From Engraulis encrasicolus (taxonomy: Eukaryota > Chordata > Actinopteri > Clupeiformes > Engraulidae), in NCBI RefSeq assembly GCF_034702125.1, contig NC_085869.1:51929050-51993049 (forward strand): 64,000 nucleotides of DNA, written 5' to 3'. Below, in pieces: positions 22,370 to 35,247 of the stretch (its first letter is position 1; every line of letters starts with the position of its first letter). Both the position numbers and the translations under genes were made by a program. The notes beneath the pieces were generated by a model. It did no database searches, was not told the origin of the DNA, and saw nothing but the letters and a program-made list of their open reading frames with translations.

Positions 22370-23240
22370 TGTTCTGAGCAGATTTGTGCTTATAGCAAAA
22401 CATGCATGTACAAAGTGCCACTCTCTGAGTGGCATCTTCAGTATGTTGTTGTTGCCCTTTACGAAACACAGGTGGAGGTGATGAGGGGGGGCCCAAGATA
22501 ACACAACTGGCCAGGAGGCAGGTCAACGTTTCGTTGTCATACATCAGCCCAGTGACGTGGTGTTGTATCTTTTTTTGTTTCATTTTGAACCCATTTCAGT
22601 TGGATAAAAGCCTCGTGGCATGCTTTTTTGTTTTCTTAACAAGGCGTTGTTGGGCTGATGTGTGTTGCATGATGGAACTGCATCTGCAACAACTGCTATT
22701 GATTTCACACTTTGGTGGACATTTTATATTTTATCCACCTGCCCCCCAACCCCCCTTTGATCTCTTCATATTTCATTACGTTTAGAACAGCAGTATAATT
22801 TGGACTTGGGCAAATGACAAGAAAATGACACGGCAAATAATAACGGCCCCGGTGCATAGCTGGGAGATGAGATGGGAGAGAGATGTAATTTCAAAGGCAA
22901 ATCACTCACAAGTGACATTTCTCCAGAAGGCACCCGCAAATTTGCCGAACAACCTTCCCCATTGTCTGTGGCATTTGAAGAGTTGCTGGATTTTGTCACC
23001 TAATGAATGGGCCACTTATTTACAGGCTATTTCAATCCATTGATTTATTTGTCTCGTTTGTCTAATATTTATCCTGTCTTTTGGTGACACGTGTTTTATT
23101 TTATTTTCCAACATTCTTTTATTTACTGTGATGCACGGGGAAGCCGTATTTCTTGTATTGGGTGATTCTGATAACGTTTTTTTTCACCCATCTAGGCATT
23201 CTGTTTCCATTATCCAGTCAACAAATAGTGCTAAAGTTAG
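22370..23240. other. ecrg4 intron 3, nothing recognised
   Basis: No exon or repeat boundary was identified. Confidence 0.45.
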
Positions 23241-23243
23241 TGT

Positions 23244-23523
23244 ACAGGGGTTAGACAAAAACACCTGTCATTTTAGTGTGGGAGGTTTCACGGCTACATT
23301 GGACCAGCCTGGTGGCCAATCTTCCTTAATTGCACATTGCACCAGTAAAAGCAGTGTGTGAAGCTTCAATTAGCAGGGTAAGAGCACAGTTTTGATCAAG
23401 GAGACTTAAGATAGGAGGATGTGCTGACGTCATTGGCGCGTGTTACAGAATTTTCGCGAGGGGAGTATTCTTCTACAGTCAGTATTGGAAGCATGGCAAA
23501 GTGCAATGCCATAGGACAACATG
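23244..23523 (+). mobile_element. Tc1-like transposon, 5' end fragment
   Basis: It begins ACAGGGGTTAGACAAAAACA and continues with TTTTAGTGTGGGAGGTTTCA and CATTGCACCAGTAAAAGCAG, which match my memory of fish Tc1 (Tdr-type) element ends. It runs into a region (23396-23523) also present at 26465-26620. The transposase body is missing. Confidence 0.75.
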
Positions 23524-24449
23524 AATGTTTGTCAGCTGTCCTTATCCCCAGCAATTACTGCTGACCAACAGCTGCAGGTAATCTGGCCACAAACTGAACA
23601 TCGGATATCCTCTTTCGACCGATTTTGCGTACAAATTCAGCCTGATAAACCGGCCTAAATGTGAGACCGGAGTAATTTAGTCTGGCCCCGATGAATGATA
23701 CCTCCTAAGATTGTTGATGAGAACAACCTGTTGGTTTTTCAAACCGTGCCAGCGCTCTGACCAATCGGCGATCTTTGCTGTTGATGTGCTTTCCCATCGG
23801 TGTTGCGAGCTTCGTTGTCACTCCCTCAAAACCCCACCCGCTTTGATTCAAAACAAATCTCTGCGTTGTGATTGGTTTTGCCAGACTCAGGGCACAGTGT
23901 TCAAAACGTTCTCAGATCCGAGGCCAGACCCACTCGCAGCTGAAAAATGTTGGCGTCCAGCGGGTGGCGCTGGTTTACCAGGCTAGTACAAATTTACAAT
24001 TTTGAGTACAAATTTTTTCCATCATGGCGCCACACCCACTGACCATCCGCACCGTGTGTTTAAGCATAGAAATGTATTAGTTCTATGGTATTTAAGCAAC
24101 GCCCCAATACTACACCGTGGCCAATGTATTTTCCACTGATAGCGCGTTCAGGCCGACTGAGAACCGTGCTAGAGCCCGTTCCCGCACCTAATCGCGAACC
24201 AGTCGTCGTGTTCATGCCACGGATATTAGCTTTCACTAACCGGAAAGTTGGTTTGCTAGAGCTCGTTCCCGCACCTAATCGCGAACCAGTCATCGTGTTC
24301 ACGCCACAGATATTAGCTTTCGCTAACCGGAAAGTTGGTTCTGCAAAATACTTGTTTTTTCTTTGCGAACCGTGACGACAACGTATCTGTCAGCAGGTGC
24401 ATCCGGGTAACACAGTCACATGCAGAAAAAGTTCAGAGCCCGGTATGAA

Positions 24450-26324
<1,875 letters not shown>

Positions 26325-26464
26325 GGTATGAACACGGATGGTTCGCAGGTAAGCACCTAAGTGCCGAAGGTAACTGGTGCGGCCACCAGCACCGGCTCCG
26401 TTCTGGTCGGCCTGAAACCCCTATGAGTGATCCTTCTTATCAAATCTACGTTCTTTGGTTTTGC

Positions 26465-26774
26465 TCAAGGAGAGATAGGAGTGTTTACAGACGTCATCGG
26501 AGCGTAGTACGGAATGATGGCGAGGGGAGTCCAAATTTCTTCTTCTACAGTCAAATTGGAAGCATGGTAAAGTGCAATGCCACTACCGCAGGGTCGGAGT
26601 GTGGAACAGGTCATAGGACACGTCATGTTAGGGTGGATTGTTCAACCCGGATTGTTTGCAAAAAACATAAAACCACAGCTGCCCAAATCACGGCAGAATG
26701 TGCACCTCAATTCTCCAGTTTCCACCAGAGCTGTCCATTGGGAGCTCCACAGGGTCAATATACACAGCAGGTAG
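26465..26774 (+). pseudogene. Tc1-like transposase fragment, frameshifted
   Basis: One frame reads RIVCKKHKTTAAQITAE (about 26640-26700). A shifted frame then reads LNSPVSTRAVHWELHRVNIH (about 26703-26766). Both match the N-terminal DNA-binding part of fish Tc1 transposases, typically ...SPVSTKTVRRELH...NIHGRAA. The catalytic DDE part is absent. It is a dead remnant in an ecrg4 intron. Family recognition is from memory. Confidence 0.75.
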
Positions 26775-26904
26775 GCTATATACTGTATTATTGTGGTCTA
26801 AAATCAGGTGTTTACTTTTGTCTAACCCAATGTACCATATTTTATTTTGTATAGCCTATCTACTATCTAGTGTGTTGTTGGTCAGGCAGACGATTGGGGG
26901 ACTT

Positions 26905-27020
26905 TCCCCCATTCAACATCCCGATTGCAAATGACAAAAAAAGACCCTGGAATAATGCTTTTGCCAGATATTGAATAAAACGTCTATTGCCATTGACATC
27001 ACAAGGCCTTAAGCAAAAAG
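26905..27020. repeat. Fragment of the TGCATTCCAATATGC MITE family
   Basis: Contains CATCCCGATTGCAAATGACA and a TTTTGCCAGATATTGAATAA block, as in 17784-18011 and 19327-19612. Confidence 0.65.
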
Positions 27021-27061
27021 AGACGACGTGGGGTTAGATGTTGAGTTGGGAGCGTACCTAC

Positions 27062-29332
27062 AGTATGTTCCCTGGGTCCTATGTTCCCCGCTCTTTGTAT
27101 GGGACCGGGGAACATACGGCCCTTTTTCTAAAAAGATGTTCTATGTTCCCCGCATTGTATCTAACCCTTCCCAAAAGCATCCCTAAACTTAACCTGTCAT
27201 TAATGCAATATTTCCGTGTTTTCAAATTGTGCCCTGACCAAAACTATCCCTAAACCTAACCTATCACAGGTCACTGATTCTTGACAAAGTGGCTAAAACA
27301 GGTTGTAATGTTGACAGAAAAAAACAAAGTGAATTACAAAATTATATGGTATATCCTCGTAGACTAAGGTCTTGGCTTTTCAGAAATGCATAAGGCCAAT
27401 CTCCCCATTTTGTATTTTTTTCAGAAATCAGGCTTTTCTCCGATCATACCTTGTTTTTTGTCAACACACAATTAAAAGTAATTAAAATTGTATTGATTTG
27501 GCTGCATATGTATCTGGAGTTTTTAAGTGATTATGTGTATTTTTTGGTTCACACATATGCCTTTAAATGTTGAAAATTCACTTTTGTTCTATTTTATTAC
27601 TGTTTCATGTGTTCTAATTTTAAAATATGTACCGTCATACGATGCTTACTTAACGCCTAAATAAAACAAACAATTTTTTGTAATTTCACAAATATTCGTG
27701 TAGGCTTAAATTGGCTATTACTTTGATAATTCAACAACTCCTAAGGAAAATGTTGTAAGCACATTCATTTAAAATGTCCAAAACTCCTTCTTACGGTGGT
27801 GACTTAAGAACTGACGGTGGTGACAGTAATCTGAGAGTGGTGAAAGTGGCCTAATTAGTACCTGCATTTAGCAAAATAAATAGCCCTCTCGAGTCAATGG
27901 CATCTTGCATAAACACTTTATTTTTGTGTGTGCACAGTATGTTTGTGCATGTGTTTTTTCTTCATTAGTTAGATTCTCTAGGAAGTAGGCCACTGGTTCT
28001 TGAAAATGTGGCAAAAACAGGTTTTAAGTTGTTCAAATCCAAAATATAGAGGTGTATTATCATAGATGTAGGTCTTGGCTGTGCAGTGAATGTATTGGCC
28101 AATCTGCCCATGTTTAACATTTTTCATAAAATGGGCTCTTTCTTGTTTTGTCAACAGTGGCAGACAGAATTAGAAGTAAAAACATATGTTTAATGTATTA
28201 AAGTGAATTACTTTAACAATTCAACATAACTGTAGATACTTATTGTATGCATATTCTTAAAACATGTCAAAAACACGTAAAACATGTGTTTTTAGGTGAA
28301 CTCCATCAGATGTCACCACCGTCAGGTTTACTGACAAAAAAACCTCCAAATGCACCTCAGTGGTGGCTAGAGTATCATTTTGGATCACAATTATTACTAA
28401 CATGCCTAGTAATGTTTCATTAACCTGCACAATTTAGTAAAATATGGAACAAGATGATGAGCGGAACAAAATCTGACGGTGGTGACATCTGACGGTGTGA
28501 GACAAAAAAACACTCTTTTACATATTGTGCATTGTTTGTTCACATTAGCCACTTCATTTTCGCTCTGTTTCTTGGGTGCTTCATACCCTTTCTGAGAAAG
28601 TATATATTAATTAACATTAATGTAATATAATACTATTAAAACCCCCGACGGTGTTGACAGTTTATGGTTGGGACAGTACCAGTGTCCAAACAAATTAACA
28701 GATTGAGGACAAAATAGTAAACTTACAGGAGCTTCAGTGATGGTGAAGTATGCAGTAGAGCTAAAGGTTTGAAAAGGGGTCCTCAGTAATGAAAATGACC
28801 TTGTGCATACCTGATTTTATTGTCTTTTAGAAAAAAATTGACGGTGGTGACCAATATGCTGGACACATTTTGAGCAATCAGAAAATAATAGTAAATATTG
28901 TTTTACATGCACTATGTGCACATCTGTAGAACCACTTTAATATGATCTTCCACATCATGGTGATATTGTTCAATTCTGTTAGTGATTTTTGTATTTTAAG
29001 TCAATTGAAATGATGATGCCAGTCCTTGGGACAGGCGTTTTTACAGGGTGTGGACAGGTTTATAGCCATGAAAAGTAATAAAATTACACTTAAACATTTC
29101 AAACAACTGTGTATTTGTGTAACAGACCCCTTGGCCATTACCTGGATTCATTTTGTTCTTGAAAATTTAGTTGATTTTCAACAGAATTAGCATTTTACTG
29201 CTGGGACATGTTTTTGCCAAACTTTCAAGAATCAGTGAGGTGCAACAACAACCTGCAATTTGCCATGCGGCAGCAGCGTACTTTGAAGCAGCGGGGACCA
29301 TAGGACCTGTTGCGGGGAACATAGGACCTGGG
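27062..29332. mobile_element. 2.3-kb repeat with GGTCCTATGTTCCCCGC ends and GACGGTGGTGAC motifs
   Basis: Left end TTCCCTGGGTCCTATGTTCC faces right end GGAACATAGGACCTGGGGAA. The interior has an internal duplication (a TTCTTGA-AAAGTGGC-AAAACAGG block at 27276 and 27990) and repeated GACGGTGGTGAC motifs. A shorter relative lies at 33841-34700. No transposase was recognised. Target duplication unclear. Confidence 0.6.
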
Positions 29333-29587
29333 GAACAAAGGGATGACCCCGTTGAGTTGGTCCCGTTGTGTCTTCTGAGTGTGGGGTACTTCATGTGATG
29401 TGTGATGTATCCTGTCTTGATATGTTGTCTTTGTGTCTTGTGTCTTATGTGGAGAATGTTCTGCTGTGTACTCTACATCTGCCCTACATGAGCTCTTTAT
29501 GTTCAGTACTGGGTCTAATGTGGCGTGTGCTCCTGCCCTGTGTTGTGAAGGTTGCATGGTATTGTATCCTGTGTAATGTATTTCATA

Positions 29588-29590
29588 TGG

Positions 29591-29645
<55 letters not shown>

Positions 29646-29646
29646 A
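29588..29646. repeat. GCGT tetranucleotide microsatellite
   Basis: About 14 GTGC units. Confidence 0.97.
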
Positions 29647-29889
29647 GGTCTACCCACCGCTTCATCAAAGCCCATGTACAGGGACTGTCATCAAAAGAGG
29701 GAGAGGAGGTAGTCTGTGTTATGTGGAAGTCAATGAACAGTTTTATCGAAGCCCATGTACATGAATTGTCATCAAACAGTATTGTGTTCGGCATGTCCTG
29801 TTGTTTCATGTGTGCTCTGCCCTGTGTTGTATTGTGTAGTCTGTTTCTTATGTTCACACCGCTTTGTCGAAGCCCATGTAACGTGGGCC
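29647..29889 (-). pseudogene. Three decayed copies of the ecrg4 exon 3 donor boundary
   Basis: The minus-strand motif TACATGGGCTTYGA (Tyr-Met-Gly-Phe-Asp) with flanking sequence occurs around 29669, 29750 and 29871. It resembles the true exon 3 end plus donor at 30264-30311, which has TACATGGGCTACGATGAAGC. Similarity continues past the donor into intron (ACATAAGA). Copies are short and disrupted. Confidence 0.65.
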
Positions 29890-30245
29890 AACTAGCAGAG
29901 TGTGGCGTGGAGCGGTAGTAAACCTCCCTCCCGAAGCCTAATACAGTATCGGTAGCACTGAGCTATGGGACTGGTTCTTTAGCTCAGCGGTATCGTGCTG
30001 TGCCTCCCATACCCGAACGTATGTGTTGACAAGGAGGAGGCGAGTTGCAGACCCAAGGGGACGGAGTGCGCGGGAACACCTCAGTCACACTGGTGCTGTG
30101 ACCTGGATGGGAGTGAAGTTTAGTGGGGGTCAGTGTAACGGAGGCCAACTAGCAGAGTGTGGCGTGGAACGTCAGTAAACCTCCCTCCCGAAGCCTCATA
30201 CCGTATCTGTAGCGCTGAGCTATCGAACTGGTTATTTAACTCAGC
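29885..30245. repeat. 110-bp direct repeat with tRNA-like segment between
   Basis: 29885-29995 and 30132-30242 share GCCAACTAGCAGAGTGTGGC and AAACCTCCCTCCCGAAGCCT. Between them, TTTAGCTCAGCGGTATCGTG and GGCGAGTTGCAGACCC resemble A and B boxes of a tRNA-derived SINE head. No intact tRNA fold was confirmed. Confidence 0.55.
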
Positions 30246-30278
30246 GGGTCCATAGTGTTGTGTGTCTTATGTACGCAC

Positions 30279-30442
30279 CGCTTCATCGTAGCCCATGTAC
30301 ATGAACTGCTGTATCCACTGCTGCACGTCGGGCCGGCTGCGGTCCCACAGCTGCCTCTTGGGCCTCTTGAGGGCGGCCAGGAACTGCATGGCCTTGGAGG
30401 ACGGCACCACCACACTGGAGGGGGACACCTTAGCATCCGCCG
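30279..30442 (-). CDS. ecrg4: ecrg4 coding exon 3 (core augurin domain)
   Basis: On the minus strand the acceptor CCTCCAG ends at 30443 and the donor GTGCGT starts at 30278. After completing an Ala codon the exon reads [40 protein letters not shown] and [14 protein letters not shown]. The [10 protein letters not shown] segment contains the dibasic, furin-like processing site (RxKR before QLWDR) known to release the C-terminal augurin peptide in mammals, and QLWDR-RP-VQQW-QQF-YMG-DEA is the family hallmark. The exon ends in phase 0. A run of about 400 purines (pyrimidine on the coding strand) sits immediately upstream of the acceptor. Decayed copies of the exon's 3' boundary occur in the following intron. 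Confidence 0.95.
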
Positions 30443-30520
30443 CTGGAGGGGGCGCAGAGGAGGCGGGGGGGGGGGGAGAGAATAGCGAGATAGATACAGC
30501 GAGTCGGGAAGAGGGAAGAT

Positions 30521-30594
<74 letters not shown>

Positions 30595-30880
30595 CGGGGA
30601 GAGAAAGAGAGGGAGAGTGAAAGAGAGTTTGGAAGAAGGAAGATGAAGAGGAAGAAAAAAGACAGATGAGAAAGGGAGAGAAGATTGGGAGAGAGAGAGA
30701 GAGGGAAAGCCAGGAAGAATGAAGATGCAGAAAGGAAGGGGGAGAGAAAGAGAAGAGAAACGAAGGAATATGCAGAGAGAGACAGACAAGATAGAGAGAG
30801 GAAATGTATTGACATGAATAGAGAAAAAGAGGAAACAAAGAAAAAGCAGGAAAGGAGAGGTGCATGTTCTTTAACCCAGT
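30443..30880 (-). repeat. GA-rich tract before ecrg4 exon 3 acceptor
   Basis: On the coding strand this is a polypyrimidine stretch of about 400 bases, including about 35 perfect CT units (plus-strand GA at 30522-30591). Confidence 0.93.
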
Positions 30881-31130
30881 AGAAAATAGCATTCATAATG
30901 TGCTTGTCGGTATGCTTGTGCACAAGCTACACAAAGGATACCAATTACATGATTACATGTTGTCTGTCTAGTTTTACATAATCTGTTATGTATTTACATA
31001 GTCATTAGGCCTATGCCTCAGCAACGATGTCATTGTCACGTCCATGCCAAAGATCAGAGAAACAATGAGTGGTGATGAGAAACATGACTAATAGACATGA
31101 CAATAGCTTTTATCTTTGGATTTTGTCAGT
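30881..31130. other. ecrg4 intron 2, nothing recognised
   Basis: No features were identified. Confidence 0.45.
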
Positions 31131-31179
31131 TCAACACCATTCAAGGGAAATGAGTAGGCAAAAAAATCATGTGACAATT

Positions 31180-31456
31180 ACGGTGGTACTGAACATAATT
31201 GAACTGAATTAATCATCAGGAACAAAACGTGGAAGAATGTGCGTAGGCCTACTGTATGAAACAGTAGACTAAACGTTTTGTTTTATGCAGAAATGAGGTG
31301 GCAATTTTTTTTTTATTATCTTTTTTTTGTGACGATTAGTACTGACCATAATTGAACTGAATTAACAGAGCAGTGGGGACAAAACGTGGAAGAATGTGTG
31401 TAGGGCTACTGTATGAATCAGTAGACTAAAAGTTTAGTTTTACACAGAAATGAGAC
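31180..31456. repeat. ~150-bp tandem duplication
   Basis: 31180-31300 and 31331-31456 share CATAATTGAACTGAATTAA, ACAAAACGTGGAAGAATGTG and CAGTAGACTAAA at a period of about 151. Confidence 0.85.
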
Positions 31457-32150
31457 ATGACGCCTTGTTCTTCGCATTCGATTACATAGCTCTTTAAAAC
31501 GCTGTGGCTAAGGAACGCAAATGTCCATCCACTTCCCTCTGCTCTCAGGATGATCTGTTCATTAAGCCTCCCCCAATTAATTGCTCTCTCAGACATCACT
31601 ACATGTTGTAGTGGTCATTTTAAGCACATGCTCTCTAACGAGGTAGCACTCTGTACACCACAGCCATTAGCAAGGACACTCTCGGAAATGTCAGACATAT
31701 TATAATAAGAAATGTATTAAATTAGCACGAGTGAATTAATGAACGGTGTGCTAAAGCCCATGTGATGTCAGTGATGTGTGCGTACGGTTACATAACAGTG
31801 CATTAGTGCTATATATAGCCTACTATGACGATATAAAGGTCTCAGGTAAAATGCTTTTCTGGCAGTGAATTTAACAACTGCTTTTACATAGATACTATAG
31901 TACTATAGCATATTTACATACAGACTCTCTATCTCTTTCTCTCTCTCTCTCTATCTCTCTCTCACACACACTTTGTTTCTCTTTGCTTCTTTCTCGTTTT
32001 ATCTTTTTCCTCTCTTTCCTTATCTTTTTTCTCTGCCTATTTATTTCATCCCTTCTTTCTATATATATATATATATCTATTTCTAATACATTATATATTT
32101 TATATTTCTATTCTATAGGGTCTACATCTCTCCAGACCTCCCACTGAGCT
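31457..32150. other. ecrg4 intron 2, unclassified
   Basis: Mostly unique sequence with CT-rich and short TA-repeat stretches at 31920-32115. Confidence 0.5.
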
Positions 32151-32159
32151 TAATGGTGC

Positions 32160-32835
32160 AACCAACAGTAATCCTCTCCTCTCCTCTCATCCTCCTCTCT
32201 TCCCCTCCCCTCCCCCTCACCCCTCCTCTCCTCCTCCTCTCCTCTCCTCTCCTCCTCCTCCTCCCCTCCCCCTCACCCCTCCTCTCCTCCTCCTCTCCTC
32301 CTTTTCCTCTACTCTCCTTTTCCTCTACTTCTCCTCTCCTCCTTTTCCTCTACTTCTCCTCTCCTCCTTCTCCTCTCCTCATGTCTACATAATGTCTCCA
32401 TGATTATTCCAATGGCTGGCTCCCCCATTCTCGCCTGGCGCAAATGCCGTGCCCGTCGGCCTAATCATCTCAGTGGCGATCGCATCCTCCCTCTCTCCTC
32501 CGCCTATCATCGCTCTCTCCACCATCTCTCCTCCTATTACACTCTCAGTCCATATTCCTTTCTTCCCCCTCTCCTCTCCTCCCTCTCTCTTCCCCCGTCC
32601 CTGTTATGCTCTCAGTCCATCTCCATCTCTTCCCCCTCTCCTCTTCTCCACCCCTTCTCTCTTACCTCGCTCCTTTTACAATGCATACTCTCTCCTCCCT
32701 CTCTCTTCCATCGTTCCTCTCTCGTTCTTATTACATGCTCTCTCGGTCCTAACCCCCCTCTGTCCTTTAATACATTCTCCATCACTACCACCCCGTCTCC
32801 TATTACACACTCTGTCCATCCCCGACCTCTTACAT
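32160..32835. repeat. CT-rich tract and degenerate minisatellite
   Basis: 32160-32390 is built of CCTCTCCT units. 32500-32825 shows a loose unit around CTATTACACTCTCAGTCCAT (near 32535, 32605, 32730 and 32800). Confidence 0.75.
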
Positions 32836-32956
32836 GTTGGGAGTCTTCACATGATGCCAAAGTGCCCTTTTAGACTACACTGCCCCCCCCCCCATATGAG
32901 GTGCAACCTTTGCTCTTTTCACAGCATTGTTATCATGCATGGGTAAAGAGGCCACT

Positions 32957-33067
32957 GTTTGTGTGTGTGTGTGTGCGCGTGTGTGTGCGTGCGTGTGTGT
33001 GTGTGCGCGTGCGTGTGCGTGCGTGTGCGCGAGTGTGTGCGCGTGTGTGCGCGTGCGTGTGTGTGAG
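32957..33067. repeat. GT/GC compound microsatellite
   Basis: Alternating purine-pyrimidine GTGTGCGC mixture about 165 bases from ecrg4 exon 2; a Z-DNA-type composition. Confidence 0.93.
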
Positions 33068-33229
33068 TCTGTTTCTGATTGTCTCCCGTTGTCGTGCGAA
33101 TGGAATGTCAGCAATGAATAGCACCCATGATGGCACAGTGTCGTTATGACGTAAAGCGTCAGTGTGAGTGTGGTGCGGTGCGGTGCGGCGGTGGCACTGA
33201 TTGCCTTTTGTGTTTGGTGTCACAGTCAC

Positions 33230-33286
33230 CTTCTCTCTTCTGCAGGAGCTTTTTCAGGCCCGCTCCTCCTCCATCGCTCGACGCAC
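33230..33286 (-). CDS. ecrg4: ecrg4 coding exon 2 (57 bp microexon)
   Basis: This short exon lies on the minus strand between acceptor CCCATAG (ends at 33287) and donor GTGACT (from 33229). It completes the split Gly and reads ASSDGGGAGLKKLLQKRE, ending with one G that joins exon 3 to give KREA. The LKKLLQKREA segment corresponds to the LKLMLQKREA segment of mammalian augurin just after the signal peptide. The exon is a multiple of three and is in phase on both sides, so skipping it would keep the frame. It is flanked by a CCTG/TGCC tetranucleotide repeat and long GT microsatellites. The call rests on motif match plus perfect phase fit. Confidence 0.85.
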
Positions 33287-33335
33287 CTATGGGAAGATGA
33301 AGACGAAGATGAAGACAAAGACTCTGGCTTATGTC

Positions 33336-33392
33336 ACTGCCTGCCTGCCTGCCTGCCTGCCTGTCGGCCTGTCTGCCTGCCTTCCAGCCACT
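33336..33392. repeat. CTGC/CCTG tetranucleotide repeat
   Basis: About 12 imperfect TGCC units, 50 bases upstream (coding strand) of ecrg4 exon 2. Confidence 0.93.
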
Positions 33393-33646
33393 AACTAACC
33401 ACCACTTTTCCAATCCCTGTGTAAGGAGCGAACGGCAAACAGCAAACAGCAAACCCCGGGATGGATGATAATTTGTGTGACTCGATGCAGCTCACGCAAA
33501 AAAAGCTCAAAGCGTCTCCTCTCCCGCGGTGGGTGATGTGTAGCTCTTGCAATTCCCATCTTCTTGCAATGCAGTCGGTGAGGATTTGCCGATTACAAAT
33601 AGTAGATTTGTTCAGGCTTCACTCATGTGTGAACCATATCCCCCCC

Positions 33647-33698
33647 CCCACACACACACACACACACACACGCACACATACACACACACATGCCCGCA

Positions 33699-33792
<94 letters not shown>
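33647..33792. repeat. CA microsatellite
   Basis: About 60 CA units with small interruptions. Confidence 0.97.
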
Positions 33793-33794
<2 letters not shown>

Positions 33795-33840
33795 CATGTA
33801 CACGTACATGTTCACATACTGTACACAGACACGTACACAT

Positions 33841-34700
33841 AACTGATTCTTGAGAATGTGGCAAAAACAGGTTGTAATTTTGAAAGAAAAAAATCTAAAA
33901 TATGGTGGTATAGATGAAGGTCTTGCCTGTGCAACGAATATATTGGCCAATGTTTTACATTTTTCACAAAATAGGCTCCTGCTTGTTTTTGTCAACAGCG
34001 TCAGAAACAATTAGAAGTAAAATATATGTTTACTGTATTCAGTAATGGTGAAGTATGCATTAGGGCTAAAGGTTTGAAACGGGGTCCTCGGTTATGACAA
34101 CGACCTTGTGCAAATCTGATTTTATTGTCTATTTAAAAAAAACAAATTCTGACAGTCGTGACACATTTTGAGCAATCAGAGAATAGTAAATATTGTTTTA
34201 AACTCATTATGAGTCTGTAGAACCACTTCAATATGTTCTTCCACGTTATGGTGATATTATTCAATTCCATCAGTGTTTTTTTTTGTCAATTGGAATGATG
34301 ATGTTTGTCCTTGGTATAGCAGTTTTTACAGGGTATGGACATGTTTGTAGCCATGAAAAGTAATGAAATTACACTTAAATATTTCAAACAACTGTACATT
34401 TGTGTAACAGACCCCTTGGTCATTACCTGGATGTATTTTGTTTATGAAAATGTAAATGATTTTCAACAGAATTAGCACTTTTATTGCTGGGACATGTTTT
34501 TGATGATATACACTTCCGTGTACACACATATTTCCTACACTGCACCTGCTGACACACACTTTGTGGGTCCCTTCCATTCATATTAACCCTAACAATAGCT
34601 AAAGAATGCTAAACTGTACCCAAAACAAAACAATCCCTAACCCTAACCTGTCATTGAGAACATGTTTTTACACTTTTACTTTCATAGCAGCAACAACAAA
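33841..34700. mobile_element. Deleted relative of the 27-29 kb repeat
   Basis: It shares CTTGAGAATGTGGCAAAAAC, GTAACAGACCCCTTGG, CAGAATTAGCA-TTTTA-TGCTGGGACATG and a GACAGTCGTGAC variant with 27985-29215, in the same order, but about 350 bp shorter. The terminal GGTCCTATGTTCC sequence is not preserved. Confidence 0.75.
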
Positions 34701-34825
34701 ACCACCCCAGCAAAAGGGATCAAAATGTGGGGTCCAGGATTTGGGACCCACATGGAGCGAGTGCCCCAGCAAGTGGGTGTGCTCCAATAGCAGTGGCCTC
34801 ACGAAGGTAAATTGGTGTAGTAAAC

Positions 34826-34857
34826 ACACACACACACACACACGCACACGCACACGC

Positions 34858-34917
<60 letters not shown>

Positions 34918-34958
34918 ACGCACACGCACACACACGCACACACACACACACACACACG
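34826..34958. repeat. CA/CACACG compound microsatellite
   Basis: CA runs with two blocks of CACACG units. Confidence 0.96.
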
Positions 34959-35160
34959 GAATCCCATGGTATGATTAAGTCACCAGTCCACAGCCCTCAG
35001 TGAGGCGGGCAGGCAGGCAGGCAGCGTGCAGGGTGAGCCTACAGAAGAGGCAGTGTTGATATACAGTATATACTACACAAACACTCACAGACCCCCCCCC
35101 CCTCCAACACACGCACACACACACACTTCCTCACTCACTTCTCCCTCACTCCCTATTCCA

Positions 35161-35164
<4 letters not shown>

Positions 35165-35247
<83 letters not shown>
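35165..35247. repeat. CT then CA microsatellite
   Basis: About 23 CT units followed by about 16 CA units. A further CA run lies at 35460-35503. Confidence 0.96.

Noticed and set aside
30236..30923. 218-codon minus-strand frames covering ecrg4 exon 3
   Set aside because: Only the last ~55 codons of one frame (30442-30279) are real exon. The upstream part is translation of the GA/CT tract.
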